A stretch of 64,000 bases of DNA from Cheiracanthium punctorium (taxonomy: Eukaryota; Arthropoda; Arachnida; Araneae; Cheiracanthiidae), in NCBI GenBank assembly GCA_038373885.1, contig JAWZYV010000685.1, forward strand, positions 496,001 through 560,000. Reading direction: 5' to 3'. Under the pieces are notes generated by a model. That model was given only the letters and a program-made list of their open reading frames with translations. It was not told the DNA's origin and ran no database searches. The first letter of the stretch is position 1. Every line of letters begins with the position of its first letter. Below are positions 1 through 13,354 of the stretch, piece after piece. The translations under genes were made by a program, and so were the position numbers.

Positions 1-1508
1 CCTTCCAGCAAAATCCTGGGTAAAAAGGCTTTAATTTACCTTACATTATTTTATCCCAAAAATTAAATGCATTTTTGTACTACTTTTCCCCCTCAGTAAC
101 AGTGTAAATAGTTTCATTATTCAAACAAAGTTATTCAACATTTCTACATTTTAACACATCTAATTAAATATCAATTTTAACCCTCTGAGCGTCTTGGAAA
201 TGGGCAAATAATGTAAAGTTGTTTTCACTGAAAATTTTTCATGCAGCTTTAAAATTATTTAAAAAATAAAATTTTGATAGGAAGATTTGTAATTATTAAG
301 AAGTTAACTCCTAAAATACCTATAAGCTTTAATATCGAAATATATTTTATGATGCCTTGGTGTTATAAATAATTTAAATTATAGATGCATTGCAGTGAAA
401 ACTGGAATGAAGTGAACGGGATTTTACGTCTCAGCCGCTTGGAGGGTTAATCAGTTATTTTCATATGTTACCAAAATTTTAATATATAAGGATACAAGTT
501 TTAAATAGTTTTAAACTATTCTGCTATTCAAAAAAGATTTTTTTATTTTTTGAAGAGGGAAAAAAAAAAACACTTCAGCAATAAGTTTTAAAATTTTATT
601 GTAATATTTTTTTTAACTTAAAAAAATATATTAAATTTAGTTGGCTTATTTTAATGGACTTATTAACCTCATGATTTAAATCATTAGAAATCACCAGCAT
701 GATTAACATAAAAATTTAATGTTTATTTTCAATAGTAAATACAGCTTTATACAAATAAAACAAGCTGTTTAAAGTACAAATGACAAGAGATTGTATAGCT
801 TAATTTTTGCATAATTTTAAAAAACATCTATTTTTTTAAGTTTATTATCTATTTTAAAAAATTATTAAATGTTTACATGTCCTTTTCAAACAATATTGTT
901 TGCTTAAAATTGCATTTAAAAAACATTTTTTTTTTCAATTCTGGAAAAAAAAATGCTCAAAACTCCATCTTGAACATGCATTTACACAAAAAATGACCCA
1001 GTTGACTGACATAACTATAAAATATCAACACACCTACCTGACTATCCTTTAAATTTTATGTAGAGTTTACAGAATAACTAAACTTTCAAATTTTTCACAG
1101 ATAGTTTGACTTACATACATTTTATTTCTTCAATATATTTTATTAAATGATGGTACAAATGTATTAATTGTTAATAGCATTCAGATATTAATTCACTTAT
1201 TAATTAATGAACTTTTGCTACCTAGGCACATTTTAAATTACTACTTAATCACTGCAGACTTAATGTAATGTGTTAGATATTTTCAGTGAACAAATTATTC
1301 CTTATGCATACAACTTAATTATCTAACTACAAATAGAAAACAAAAATGCTCCAGTTAAAATTTGTGAATCCTTTAAATTAAAGCAAGATTTGTTTAATTT
1401 AATAAAGTGCCATATGTATTTTATTAAATTAAATAAAAGTAGTCAATTTTTCAAATAATAAGTATTACAGCAATTAATATTTAACATTAGAACATCTCAT
1501 TTACTTAC
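1..1508. other. GCLC intron sequence after exon 13
   Basis: Very AT-rich, with no coding potential seen on either strand. Apart from a TTAA-flanked MITE at 181-446, nothing recognisable was found. Confidence 0.7.
181..446. mobile_element. PiggyBac-like MITE (TTAA)
   Basis: Flanked by TTAA at 177-180 and 447-450. The ends read CCCTCTGAGCGTCTTGG and, from the other side, CCCTCCAAGCGGCTGAG, an imperfect inverted repeat. TTAA target sites with CCCT termini are typical of piggyBac-type elements. No coding capacity. Confidence 0.6.
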
Positions 1509-1590
1509 AGGTAGTGAGGTCTGTACGGAACCAAAATTTTTCATTTAGCACAGCATCCCTTTTTTGTGCTTTAGACAAGTTTTCATCAAC
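1509..1590 (-). CDS. GCLC: GCLC exon 13 (residues 466-493), last exon in window
   Basis: Acceptor TTTTTTTTAG, then [20 protein letters not shown] and FRTDLTT, plus one base before donor GTAAGT. The next exon should begin near the vertebrate CKGGN region. No candidate is seen between 1 and 1508, so it lies off the left edge. Confidence 0.93.
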
Positions 1591-4500
1591 CTAAAAAAAA
1601 TAAGGAATTGATTTTACTTAAATTGAGATGTACATATCAAAGTAATTAATTTTACAACCATGCATACCAGGGCTCAAAATAAAAATTGAAGCTGGCAGCA
1701 AGGAATGCTGCGTGCTTTTATAAGCTGACAGCAAGAACTATTCCAGCTCACAGTAAACTCTTTAAATTTTCACAATAATGATAAATTGCAGTTACAGCTT
1801 TTTTACTTAACATTAAAAAAATTGAATTAATGATGCAATAAACCAATAACATAATAATAGTTAATTAAAAAGAAATGCTTCTTTTCTTGAAAATATTATG
1901 CAATTTCAAACATAACCTTAAAATACATCCGAGATAAAAATAATCACACAAAAAATAAAGTTTTTAATGCTTGCAGTTACACTTGGCCTGAGAACTTATT
2001 GATTGCCATGGCAATGTGGGTTAAGTTCACAGCATTTGATGTAGTTGCTGCAACTTATTTTGGATCTTGATATATACTATGATAGCATCAAATAAAATAA
2101 ATAAGAGTCAATAGAAAGAATATACCTTTGATACTGGAATTAAAAAGTTTAGCTGGAAAGTCAAAATGACTCTGGTGAGTAACACTATAAATACCACATA
2201 AGCAGCATTCTCAAATTCAGTAAGCTGGACCTGCAATAATTTTATTAAAAAGAATATAATTTTTACATGATTAAAATTTTTTTTTCAAACATTCATAAAT
2301 TGGAGAAAATGGATATTAAAAAATATATTCATCCTACAGTCTTGAAAAAATATTTCTGAATTATACTTATTCTTTTTTCTACATACTTCTTACATGCCAA
2401 TTTCTAAATCTAATTTTAAAACATCATAGTTTATTTTATAAATAGAATTTTTTTTAAAAAAAGGAAGAAAATTTTTTTTGATTACATTAATAAAACCCTC
2501 TTACATTTTATCGGATTATCTGATGTTCAGATCATGTAGGCCTAATATGTTTAAGCATGTTCTGTCACAGTCAGCTGAATCACTTTTAAGAAACTCAAGT
2601 TAGACACACCTACACATTTTACACCATGATATTATGTAAACAAATGCATCATGGTAATCATACAAAAAATAAATGAATTTTCATAAATCATTTTAACAGA
2701 GCAATTTATAAATTCATCTTCAAATAGGTTAAACATATATCAGGCTGTCCACCACTGTCACGAGGCAAAAATAGTAGCATTATCAACATTAAAAAAAGAG
2801 TAAATAGCATAATTTTTCTTAATCTTAGTAATCAAAATATTAGCATGTTTTCTACTAGTTTAGTTAAATACATGTATTATTGATAATGTAGCATAAAAAA
2901 AGAAGAAATTAAATAACCTAGTTGTGTTTTTTCTTTTTTTAGTTGCTCAATATATTCTCTAGAACTTTTTCACATATTTACCCACAATTCTCATATCTTA
3001 CACACTGACAGAACTCAAGTAATAATTATAAATTTTCTATTGCCATTATTCAGTAAAAGTGAGAGAAATGCACAAAGTTATTTTTTTTTAATTATCTTGT
3101 TTACATATTTTAAAGTTCTGTTACATACATAAAATTTTTACTGAACATAAAAATGTAGCATGATGACCAAATCACTGCTTGGTACCCCCCAGGATATCTG
3201 ATATTCAAATAGACAATCTTATGAGGCTTCAAGAAATCAGTCAGAAAGCAGACTAAGCTTAGAAAAGAAAAGGAAAATAATAAAGAACAAAATTTGTCTT
3301 TGCCTTTTTCCAAATGCCAAATTAGTTGTTTAAGTAAATGAAAATTAAAGAAGATTTAAGCATGAAAATGGCATTAAAAAAAAATCCCACGATACTTTAT
3401 CTTTAATTTAGTAACAAAAATCTAACTATTTGTTGTTGGTGAACACTCTGATATTGAATTACAAATATTTATTCATTTGGTTTTCAAATAAGGGCAAAAT
3501 GAAACAACTGGTGCATAAATAATTTCACTTGCTACATATTAATTGTCACACAGAACAATTATATTTATAACCTTTCATGAATACAAGTGGAAAATCTTGC
3601 ATTTTAATTCCAAAGACAATGCACTTTAACCAGTTTTTAAGACAATGTGTTATGTACTTAGTTAACCAACAAAAATTAATAATTGTAAACTTGTTGTTGT
3701 TAAATGAAGGTTGTTGAGGATCAACCGTTCTTATGAATAATTTTCTACATAAAACATTTGAATCACACCAGAAAATTTTTATTTCATCTTGAAGATTTTC
3801 ATATCACTAATACTGTTAAGATTTTCTATTGACCAAGGGGAGAGAAGGGGGACGAAAAAAAAATCATCACACTTTAAAATAAGGATTCCCAACCTTTTTA
3901 CTTCAACCCACTTGGAAACTAAGATAATACTATTAGCAAAACAGAAGTTATTGTCAAATAATTCTATTTCTTAAAAATTAAATAAAAACTTTAAAACAGA
4001 AATATGTATCAACCCCCAATAGGATCCCCTCCTTGACTCCAAGAGGTCTGCCTGGAACTTGTTGGAAATCACGGTTTTATGCATGAAGATCTCATTCAAA
4101 TAAGGCTTTCAAAATGTAATTTTAATAAAATAAAAATTCACTTATTGTATATTTATTATAACTTAATAACAGTTTTATTTATACTGGAATTCAACTCCTC
4201 ACATTTTACAATGAGAAGAGTTTAAGTATGAATAAATTTTCCAGCACTAATAAGAAGTAAAGAGAGGGGAAAATAAGTTTACTTTATAGCTAAGAAATCA
4301 CAAATTGCACTTAAGAAAAGTTTGAAAGTAAGTACTAGACAATTTAAGTACTTGGTAGACATCATCTTAGTGAAGAGCATGAACATGCATATACGATGAA
4401 AACACTTAACCCTTTGAAGGGCAACCATTGCCATCACCAAATTTAACTACCAGCACCATGGCAGTCGATCAAATTGTCAATCGTGTGCCACAAAAATAAA

Positions 4501-7500
4501 GAACTTTTTAAATAAAACTGGCCATGCATTTGATCAATCCCCATGCTGCTAGTAATTAAATCAAGCAATGGCAACAGCTGCAATTTTTCAGCAACTGGGC
4601 TATTTAATCATTTTTTTTTTTTTTTTACGACTATCAGTGGAAGTGTTGGAATTTGAAAGTTTCACAGTGTGACCACCACGTGTTAAAAGTGTTTAAATAA
4701 AAGCAACAACAAAAAATATTCTTGAACTTCATACAATGAAAGAGGAAAAAATGTTTATACCTCCATCGATCTGAATTCCACTCTCCATCCAATGCTGCTG
4801 TTTGGAGGAGGTGGCTTGAAACGCATGGTCTGCCAATTTGTTGACTGAATGTTCTGAAAAATATTTTAGAAATTCAAGTAAGGTGCAGTTTTTACATTAA
4901 CACAGTTAAAATGTTATATGTGTTGGCAGTACAGAACATGTTTTGTCAAAATACCATAAGGGGAGGGAAAAAAAGTATGAAAGATATGGCAGACATTGCT
5001 ATCACAGATTGTGATAAAATTTTGAGGAAATTCAGTGAAGTAAAGTGCTCAGGCATTAACTACCATCGTAGAGTATTTTCACGAAATAGCAATTAAAAGA
5101 CTGGTACATGATTATATATATCAATAATTTTGGTTACTGTTTTCGTTTGGCAAGTTGCTGTCAATATAGTTCCATGATAAGTTCTGAGCTGCAAAACCTA
5201 AGGTCTCGAGTTTGAAACTAGTAGTCTCTCTCTCTTTTTTTTTTTTAACAAACTCAAAATGATTACTGTTAAAAAATGTGTGTCAAAATGAATAAAAGCT
5301 GTTTTTATTTATTAAAAATAAATAGACAAAATTAAAGTGGCAGAAGTTACTTGCATTAATTATCCAATAATATTTTTACAAATAATTCAGTTTTATCAAA
5401 TAAAATACATGATATAAGCTGAGATGAATCGTATAAACATTCTAAACATAAATTATATCAACACCATGTGAACATTACTACAGATGTATAACACTTCTTG
5501 TTTCATCCAAGTATAAATAAAACAAAAAAATAATTATTAAATGTCAGAATGCTTTCACTAGCACCATAAAAAGTAGGAAAACAAGTTATTGATAGCTTCT
5601 AAGCAATGCCGTATTTATCTATAGGCAGACATGGCAGTCATTGGGGTCCCAATATTAGGGAGCTCCCCAAATATGGAAACAAAGACCATATTTCAGATGG
5701 CTCATGAGGAAGCATGTTGGTTGCAAAAGGAAGGACATTTTAAACAATTGCAATTTGTTCAAACATTTACAGTTTAAACATTTTAGCCTTAAAAAATATG
5801 TATTAATTCCATGTAAATTCTTTTAAAAAATAAATTATTTTAGAGTTATATTAAAAAGCTTTTACACAAATTCACTAGAAATATTTTAAATGCTTCGATT
5901 ACTAAAGAATACATAGTTAAGAAAATATATAGCTATAGTTAGGAAAATATACAGGAAGAAGATTTGATAAAATGTTACTGAAGTTCATTAAATTATTTTA
6001 AGTTCCATGTGCATATGATATCTGAAGTGAGTTACTTCATTATACGGACTATCTGCCACTGTGGATTATATATTGGGAGGGGAAAATGCTAAAGTTGGGA
6101 AAAAATATTAATCATACAACATTCAGGAGAAGGGGAGGGGGAGGTTCACACCAAACAACCCCAGGAGCTTCAAAAAATAAATATGGCCCTGCCTCTAAGG
6201 TTAATTTTCAGCAAAAGTTCCAAAATTTGTAAAATAATTCAAGACTGATTAATTAACTTGAAAGATCTTAAACAGACTTGAATGCTTCAAAAAATTTAGA
6301 ATTTTTTACTAAAGGTTGGCTTTAGAAAAAAGAAGAGATCAGCCAATACCCAATACTTTTTCACAAGGAACTGTATACATATTAAAATACAAAATTTAAT
6401 TTTATATGGACCCCCATTTCTCCAAATGTAAGTGATAGCAAATGGGGGTCCATATAAAATTAAATTTTGTATTTTAATATGTATACAGCCCTCTATAAAA
6501 TAAAATATCAAATATCTGTTAAAATCTAGTATTGGCCAATCAGTAGTAAAAAAGTAAGAAAATCTTGTTTCCTTACTTTTTTAGGTAGACAATAAATGCA
6601 TTTATCAATTTTAAAAGTACTTTTTCAAAGTATATTATTTTAAGGAGTATCATCAAATGATGCATATTTAAAGGCTTCTCAAAATGACAATTTGAACAAT
6701 CATATATTAAAGGGGGGGGGCGAGAGGAAGAAATGTAATAATCTTACCTCAAAGTGATCAGTATCCTCATCATCATTCTGGTGAACTTTTTCACTAAATA
6801 ATGATATCGGATCCCTGATGAACAGATGAGCAATATGTCGAGACAACAAATGGTCGATACCTTTCAATAAAAAAATATTGTAAATCTAAAATAAAAAAGC
6901 AGTGTAATAAGCATCAGTATAGCGCATGCATTTCAATATAAGATAAACCAAAAAAGGTTCACTTCAATACCACACAAGGTCATGATCACCACATGTTTGA
7001 TTTGAAAATCAAAGTTCTGCTCTCATATTATATTTGCCAACTGACTAGACATTGATTAGTAAACTAAAAGAAAACAAGGGACTGGATAACATTATAAAAG
7101 ATAAATTTGTAAATTGCAACAAATGCTGAAAAAAAAACACAGTAATATTAGACAAGTAAAAGGCTTAGTAACTCTATTAAAGATTATAATAAAGGAAAAA
7201 AATTGCTTTTTATAAATTTTTTACCAACTGTAATCAATAGTAGTACATCTATAATAAAAATAATAATAAACTTCAGTTTCCTTATTTTTGGTTACGGCAA
7301 AGCTACACAAGGGCTGTCTGCCTAAGTGGGGGACTTTTTAAGGGGTTACAATACGTATTCAAGTTACATCTGGAGAAAACTGCTCCAAACTGTTAGACTG
7401 ACAGATGAGCGAGAGCAGTAAAACTCCAGAGAGGCTTTATAATAGCTAGTTTTGTCAAAATTATTCCAACAATGTGATTGACAAATTAATAAATTTTACA

Positions 7501-10500
7501 GGAAACAAGATACTCTGATCTTGTTAGCTGAATAAAATAAGATTTTCAGAAAGCTTTGTATAATGTATATAGTTTTGCAACTATAAAAATAAAAGTCAAA
7601 ATAATACTTTATCTGATTAAATTCATAAAATTACCTTTCTTCACAGATTGTCAGATCAATTTTTATCACATTTTGTTTTAAGTAAGATATTACAGAAACA
7701 AAGTTTGTTTTCACAGCTATACCTGTTAAATTAGTTTATTGTTAGTTATTTTTGTAAGAAAGGTGCATTTCAAAATCAAAGAGAAAATGTAAATATTGTG
7801 ATTGGCTGATTTTTTTTCTTTAACATTCATAATATTTTTACAAATATGATGTTCCTATAAGTTTTTAATGTGTCAATTTTCTAATTGTATTAGATTTTTT
7901 AAAAATTAAATCAAATTAATAGTAGCAATAAAATTTAAAAAAAGACAGAAATATTCATATAAATTTATAAAATACTTCAATAATAAATATTACTAATGCA
8001 ATCCTTAATATTTAAAAGTCAGCATGTATGCTTGTAGAACATACAATGCGAGCCAAAAATTCCTGACACACTTTATTTCAATACAAATCAAGTTATCGGT
8101 ATCTAGGAGTGCAGTTTTCACTACAATTGCCTCCTATGATGAAAAGTTTTGCTAAACAAATAAAACAATTATTTCCAAATTCTGCTGATAAACTGAAATT
8201 ATTAGCACTTTTCAACTTTGTTGGAAAGTGTAAAAAGGGATAAGCCAGAAGGCCATAATTACAAATTACTGTTTTCAATAAAGACATATGCAATTCAACA
8301 GTTTATTAAATAATCAATGCCAACAAACATGTAACTTGAACTAGATTATCGTTTGGATTTCTTTTGAAATGCAAAGTAAAAACAGTAGTAATCTACAAAA
8401 ATATGCAGTAATTCACAAATGCTCTTTAATAACTTGCCTAGAGTTTTTGATGATTTATTAATTCATTTATGTATCGACTTTTTTTAATATACAGCAATAT
8501 TTAAAAGAAATTTTTTAATATGTTTAAATTTTTCACTGTGACTGTGTTGTAGCGTTAAGAGGAGTATCCTGCCTTAGGAAAATGCCTCAGGGGGAGGACT
8601 TTTTAAGGGGTTCCAATGCATATTCAAGTTACATTTGGAGAAAACTAACCAAATCTCCTGGCCATTAGACCAACAGCCATGCGATATGCCAGAACCCTGG
8701 ACCTTCACATTTGAGTTACCTACTTTGCCATGGTGTAGCCTGGTCACTGTGAGAAGCGTATTGCAAACAACACTCTTTTATGCTGTTCAAATTTTATAAT
8801 GAATTTTACAATGTATTGGGATTTTTAGCCATCTGGTATATTTTAAGTGCTAGTAAAAATGCATACCTGATTCTTGAAGTTGGCGATAAAGGTCTTCATC
8901 ATAAACTAATTCAATATCATTATATTTCTCTCCCATGGGTGATAGATATGAATCTATAGAATCATAACGAGATTTATTGATTCTATACCTGTTTTTCTTA
9001 AGAGGCTAAAATGAAAACCAAAAGTAGAGTCATTCAAGTAAACTTTGTTTAAAAAAAAGAAAGCATTTTACATAATGTTACTCATAAAACACAAATATTT
9101 AATAAATTACAAATTTAGCAAATACATGCAATACAAATTACAAATTCTACTTATAATAAAAGGTAAGTAAACTTTCACAAGGTTTCCACTATTTTTTTAA
9201 CTTCTTTCTTAACTTATAAATTTTTTGCTTATTCTGCAAAACATGGATATGGCCTAATGTGGTGAATCTCACATTGTAACTGGTATTTTTTTTTTTTTTT
9301 TAATGAAAGGAAAATAAGTATTTTCTAGTTTAAAAAAGAATGATCACAACATGTTTGGTAATAAATAAGAATCAGAAACAACGTACAAAAAAACCAATAC
9401 AAAAATTATAATAGCAGACCAGTTTTGGCATGTATTACATGCCATCTTCAGTGCTAGATTGAAAATGGCAAAAATTTTCTTTGCTTATACAGAAAAAGAG
9501 GGGATTCAGGAGAGCATTTATGGGGACCAATAGGAAAGCGGGGATTTAGAAGAGGGTTTTATAAGGGGCAATAGGAAAGCGGGAAATTAAGGTAGCTCCT
9601 CATATAAAATTACAATTCAAAGCAACTTAAATGCATTAGGGTTTAAGCTACCAAGTGTCATATGTTTGATGTGATGGAATGACTAAAAAGTTGACACTCT
9701 TAAGGAAATGATCGACGGACTTATTCAAAGGAAAAAATCTTTTCAATACCTTCAATCCCCTTTCTTCATCAGTTCTGTCATCTACCGATGCAGCAATTAT
9801 GTCCCATCGACAATCCCGATCAGTCAAATAGCCACGATGCACTGGCGAAGCAGCACTCAGGGCAAGCTAAATGGAAATATCACTTCAATCAATATAATTT
9901 TATTATAGACAAGAGTAGCGTTTGTTAAGAAGTAAACCCAAAAATCTGGTGTTTAAAGGTGAAAATTAATAAAGAACTGTTGTATCTCATCTTTTTATCA
10001 TTCATTTAACTTTGTCCTGACTCAAAGATTTACTATTTTAAATTTTAACCAATTATCATTTTTCATATTTCACACTTAGAAATTAAATGCTTAGTTTAGA
10101 AAGTGTTGTGACCGCAATATACCAACCAGGTTCTCGGCATACGTGCGAATAAATTATGGCTAAATAAAAAAGGATTAAAACCTGAAAGAGAACTGCTGAA
10201 ATAAATTCACACGGAGATAAATGAAGAGGAGCCATTTTTACTTAAACAATTACATTTATTTAATTAAACTTTTAAATCTTTTACATCAGACAATTAAACT
10301 AGATATCGTAAAAAACATGAAAACACTATAACTTTACTACGCAACATTTTCCCTTACCCCGAGCTGACTTTTTTCTTAAAAATTTACCTAACGCTTGTGC
10401 ACAAAAAAGAAATTAAAAAAAAATTTAATTAAAAAGAAAGAGAGAAAGATAGAAACTTATCGTTGATTGAAGAGAGGGGGGGGCCCCCATCTAGATCTTT

Positions 10501-13323
10501 CATCAGGTCGTCATCTTCAAGAACTCCAGCAAGAACGCCAGCGCCATTTCTTTTTCTTTTGCAAGGCAGCTCGCGGGGCACAGACTTCCGTCGATCACAC
10601 CAACCACCAGAATCTGTGAACCCACGCTTCCTCCGGCTTAGGTCACCTTTTTACCTCTTTTGTTGGCACTTTCCGCTCGTAAAGTAGTTCGGTCGAAGAT
10701 ACAATTATTATTAATGAAAACTTGTAGATTTATTATCGATGAGCGTTGAAACTTAATTTTTTTACGAAGATGAAAAATGTGAAAGTTGTTCTTATCGTTG
10801 TAACTATTGTAGAAATTCTATTTTTGATTTAAAAATTTGAAAATGCTTGGGTGCCGATCTCCATATCCTTGCGCAGTTGTTGTTTTCTTCTTTGATATAT
10901 TGAATCGAAGTATTGGTATCGATGCACGTAGTTATTGGATGTTATTAAAAAATTAGAAAGAAGGTTAGAGAATTCCAGAAAAGATAATTATAGTGAAAGA
11001 AAAAAAAACTTAACTGTAATTACAACCACTTAATTTTTTCTAAGGAAAATTACCAATTTCAAAACAAACATTTTTATGAAACTCTTATTGTCAGCTCTAA
11101 AAATTTATTAACAACCCTCTGAATAATGTCAGCTCTCACAAAACGTATTTTCATGAATTTAAAATTTAAAAGAAAATTGTTGTACAAATTATTTTAATTA
11201 CTTGAACAATATGTATAGTTACCTTACACAAAGATGGCAACACGATCGCCAGAATAACGATCTTTTAGATGTTTGGCGCCAAAATATAGAACAAGTAAAC
11301 AAATAAATAAAAATGAGTCAGCCATGAGTCATCAATAGTAATTCAACATATACCTTAATAAATTTTAAACACTTCATTATTATTTTACTTCCTTTATGAA
11401 TATTGGCATATGGTGACAAAACAAAACCATCTTAATAAACAAATTGTTTAGAAATTTTAATTTTACTTGATTTAAAATTCACTAATTAAGGTTAGGATTT
11501 ATAATTAAGTAGGCTATTAATTAATTAAACTTTACTTAAAATTGAAATCATAACAGAACTTTGTAATAATAACACTTTAAAAAATTGTACAAAACATAAG
11601 TTTGGATGATGCAAAGGGCAATGAAGGTTGATGTGAAACATTGCTTTAGCTTTGTGGAATGTGACTTACTATTCAATTAACGGCCATCGTGCGAGCAGTT
11701 AAATGAAGTAATGATAACAGCTGCACTTTTTCTGTGTTGGGGCCTTTTAACCATATTTCTTTTTGGACCTAGCTTTGGAAGTGCTGGAATTAGGCTGTTT
11801 CACAGTGCTACCACTGACTGTTAATGGGTTAAACGAATATAAGTGGCAATGAGGACTTTTTCAAAAATTTCATCAAAAGAGCCTTACCGCTATAGGACAA
11901 ACAGGAGCCAGCTGGTCATACAAGCATCTAGCTTCGTTGATATTACATGCTTGAAAGGTGACCTGAAGACAAGAGCAACCCATGCCAAATCCCATTGCAT
12001 CCATATACACATGGTTAGGCAAAGCAGCTGATGCTGCTTCACCATCATCTCCAAGAGCAGAATAATCTTCGACAAAAGGATCGGGTGTCTTCACATCTCT
12101 AAAAACTAATAATTCTCACATTTAAATGCATCATAACAATTAAGTAATACAGTAAAAATGCACTGGAAGTTTTATACTCAAAACCAGCAGTAAGTGTGTG
12201 CCCCCTCCCCTCCAGCAAAGGATAATTTATGATGTACCCCCCCCCCCTCACATTCCTCAGCATACAGTCCGTTTTTTATTCTTTAACAATGAACATTTAG
12301 TTGAATTTTCTATAAAATAACATAATCGGTAAAGTTTGAATTTAAGCAAAAATAGATATGTTTTGGAGTAAAAATAAGAATTAATGATTTTTTTAAATAT
12401 GCATCGTCACTTGCTCTTTGCCTGTTCTCCCCCCTGCAAATACTCTGCAACTCCAAAGGGGGGGGGGACATACCCACCGGTTGGGAACCACTGCTAAAGC
12501 TATGGAACTATATTTCAGTTAAATAGGAATTGTTTGAAACCTATTTCAATTTGAATCAATTGTTTTAAGTTAATATAATTTCATTACCTTTTATTGAACA
12601 AGTAATTTTATTTTGCCTGTACAGTTTACCGTTTCACTGTACTTTATTATAGACATGCCGATGGTATAAAACTTCAAGTTATCAAATATTTCATCATTTT
12701 TAAATTTTCAGAATTCTTACTAAGCTTATTAAGCTGAGTATACTTCAACAAATTTTACTGATACCTCACTTGTATGGAAAAAAATTCTTAAAGCTTTAAT
12801 TCAGTTCTTAAAGCTTTAATTACACCTGGCTGCTTCATAATGCTACTTGGCTGATAATTAACTTTAATGGTGATTTTTGAATTGAGAAATACACAAAATA
12901 ATTTAAACTTACTATGTAAATACATAAAAATTAGAAAATGATTTAATTCCTAAAGGGAAAACTATTTTAGATTTTTATTGATGTATTAATGTATTGCAAA
13001 CTTAACTTCTGTGGGATTTTTAATTATTTATTTATTTTATTTTTTCAATTTTTCTTATCAGCCTGAATTTTTTCTTAATGTACAAGGTTCCATTCTCATA
13101 ATTACTTTTTATTAATTCCGAATCTCTTAAAGTGTACTTTTTTCTTTTTGCTACTTTTGAAAAATCAACGTTTAATTTGATACAAAAATAATGATTAATA
13201 TTCTCATTAATTTTCTATTACACAAAATCATAGAAATTAAGCCAAATTTTATGTTGAATGCAGAAGTCAAGAAATGCAGATTTAGTACAATATTTTTACA
13301 CATGGTTTCTTATAGTAAAATTC

Positions 13324-13354
<31 letters not shown>

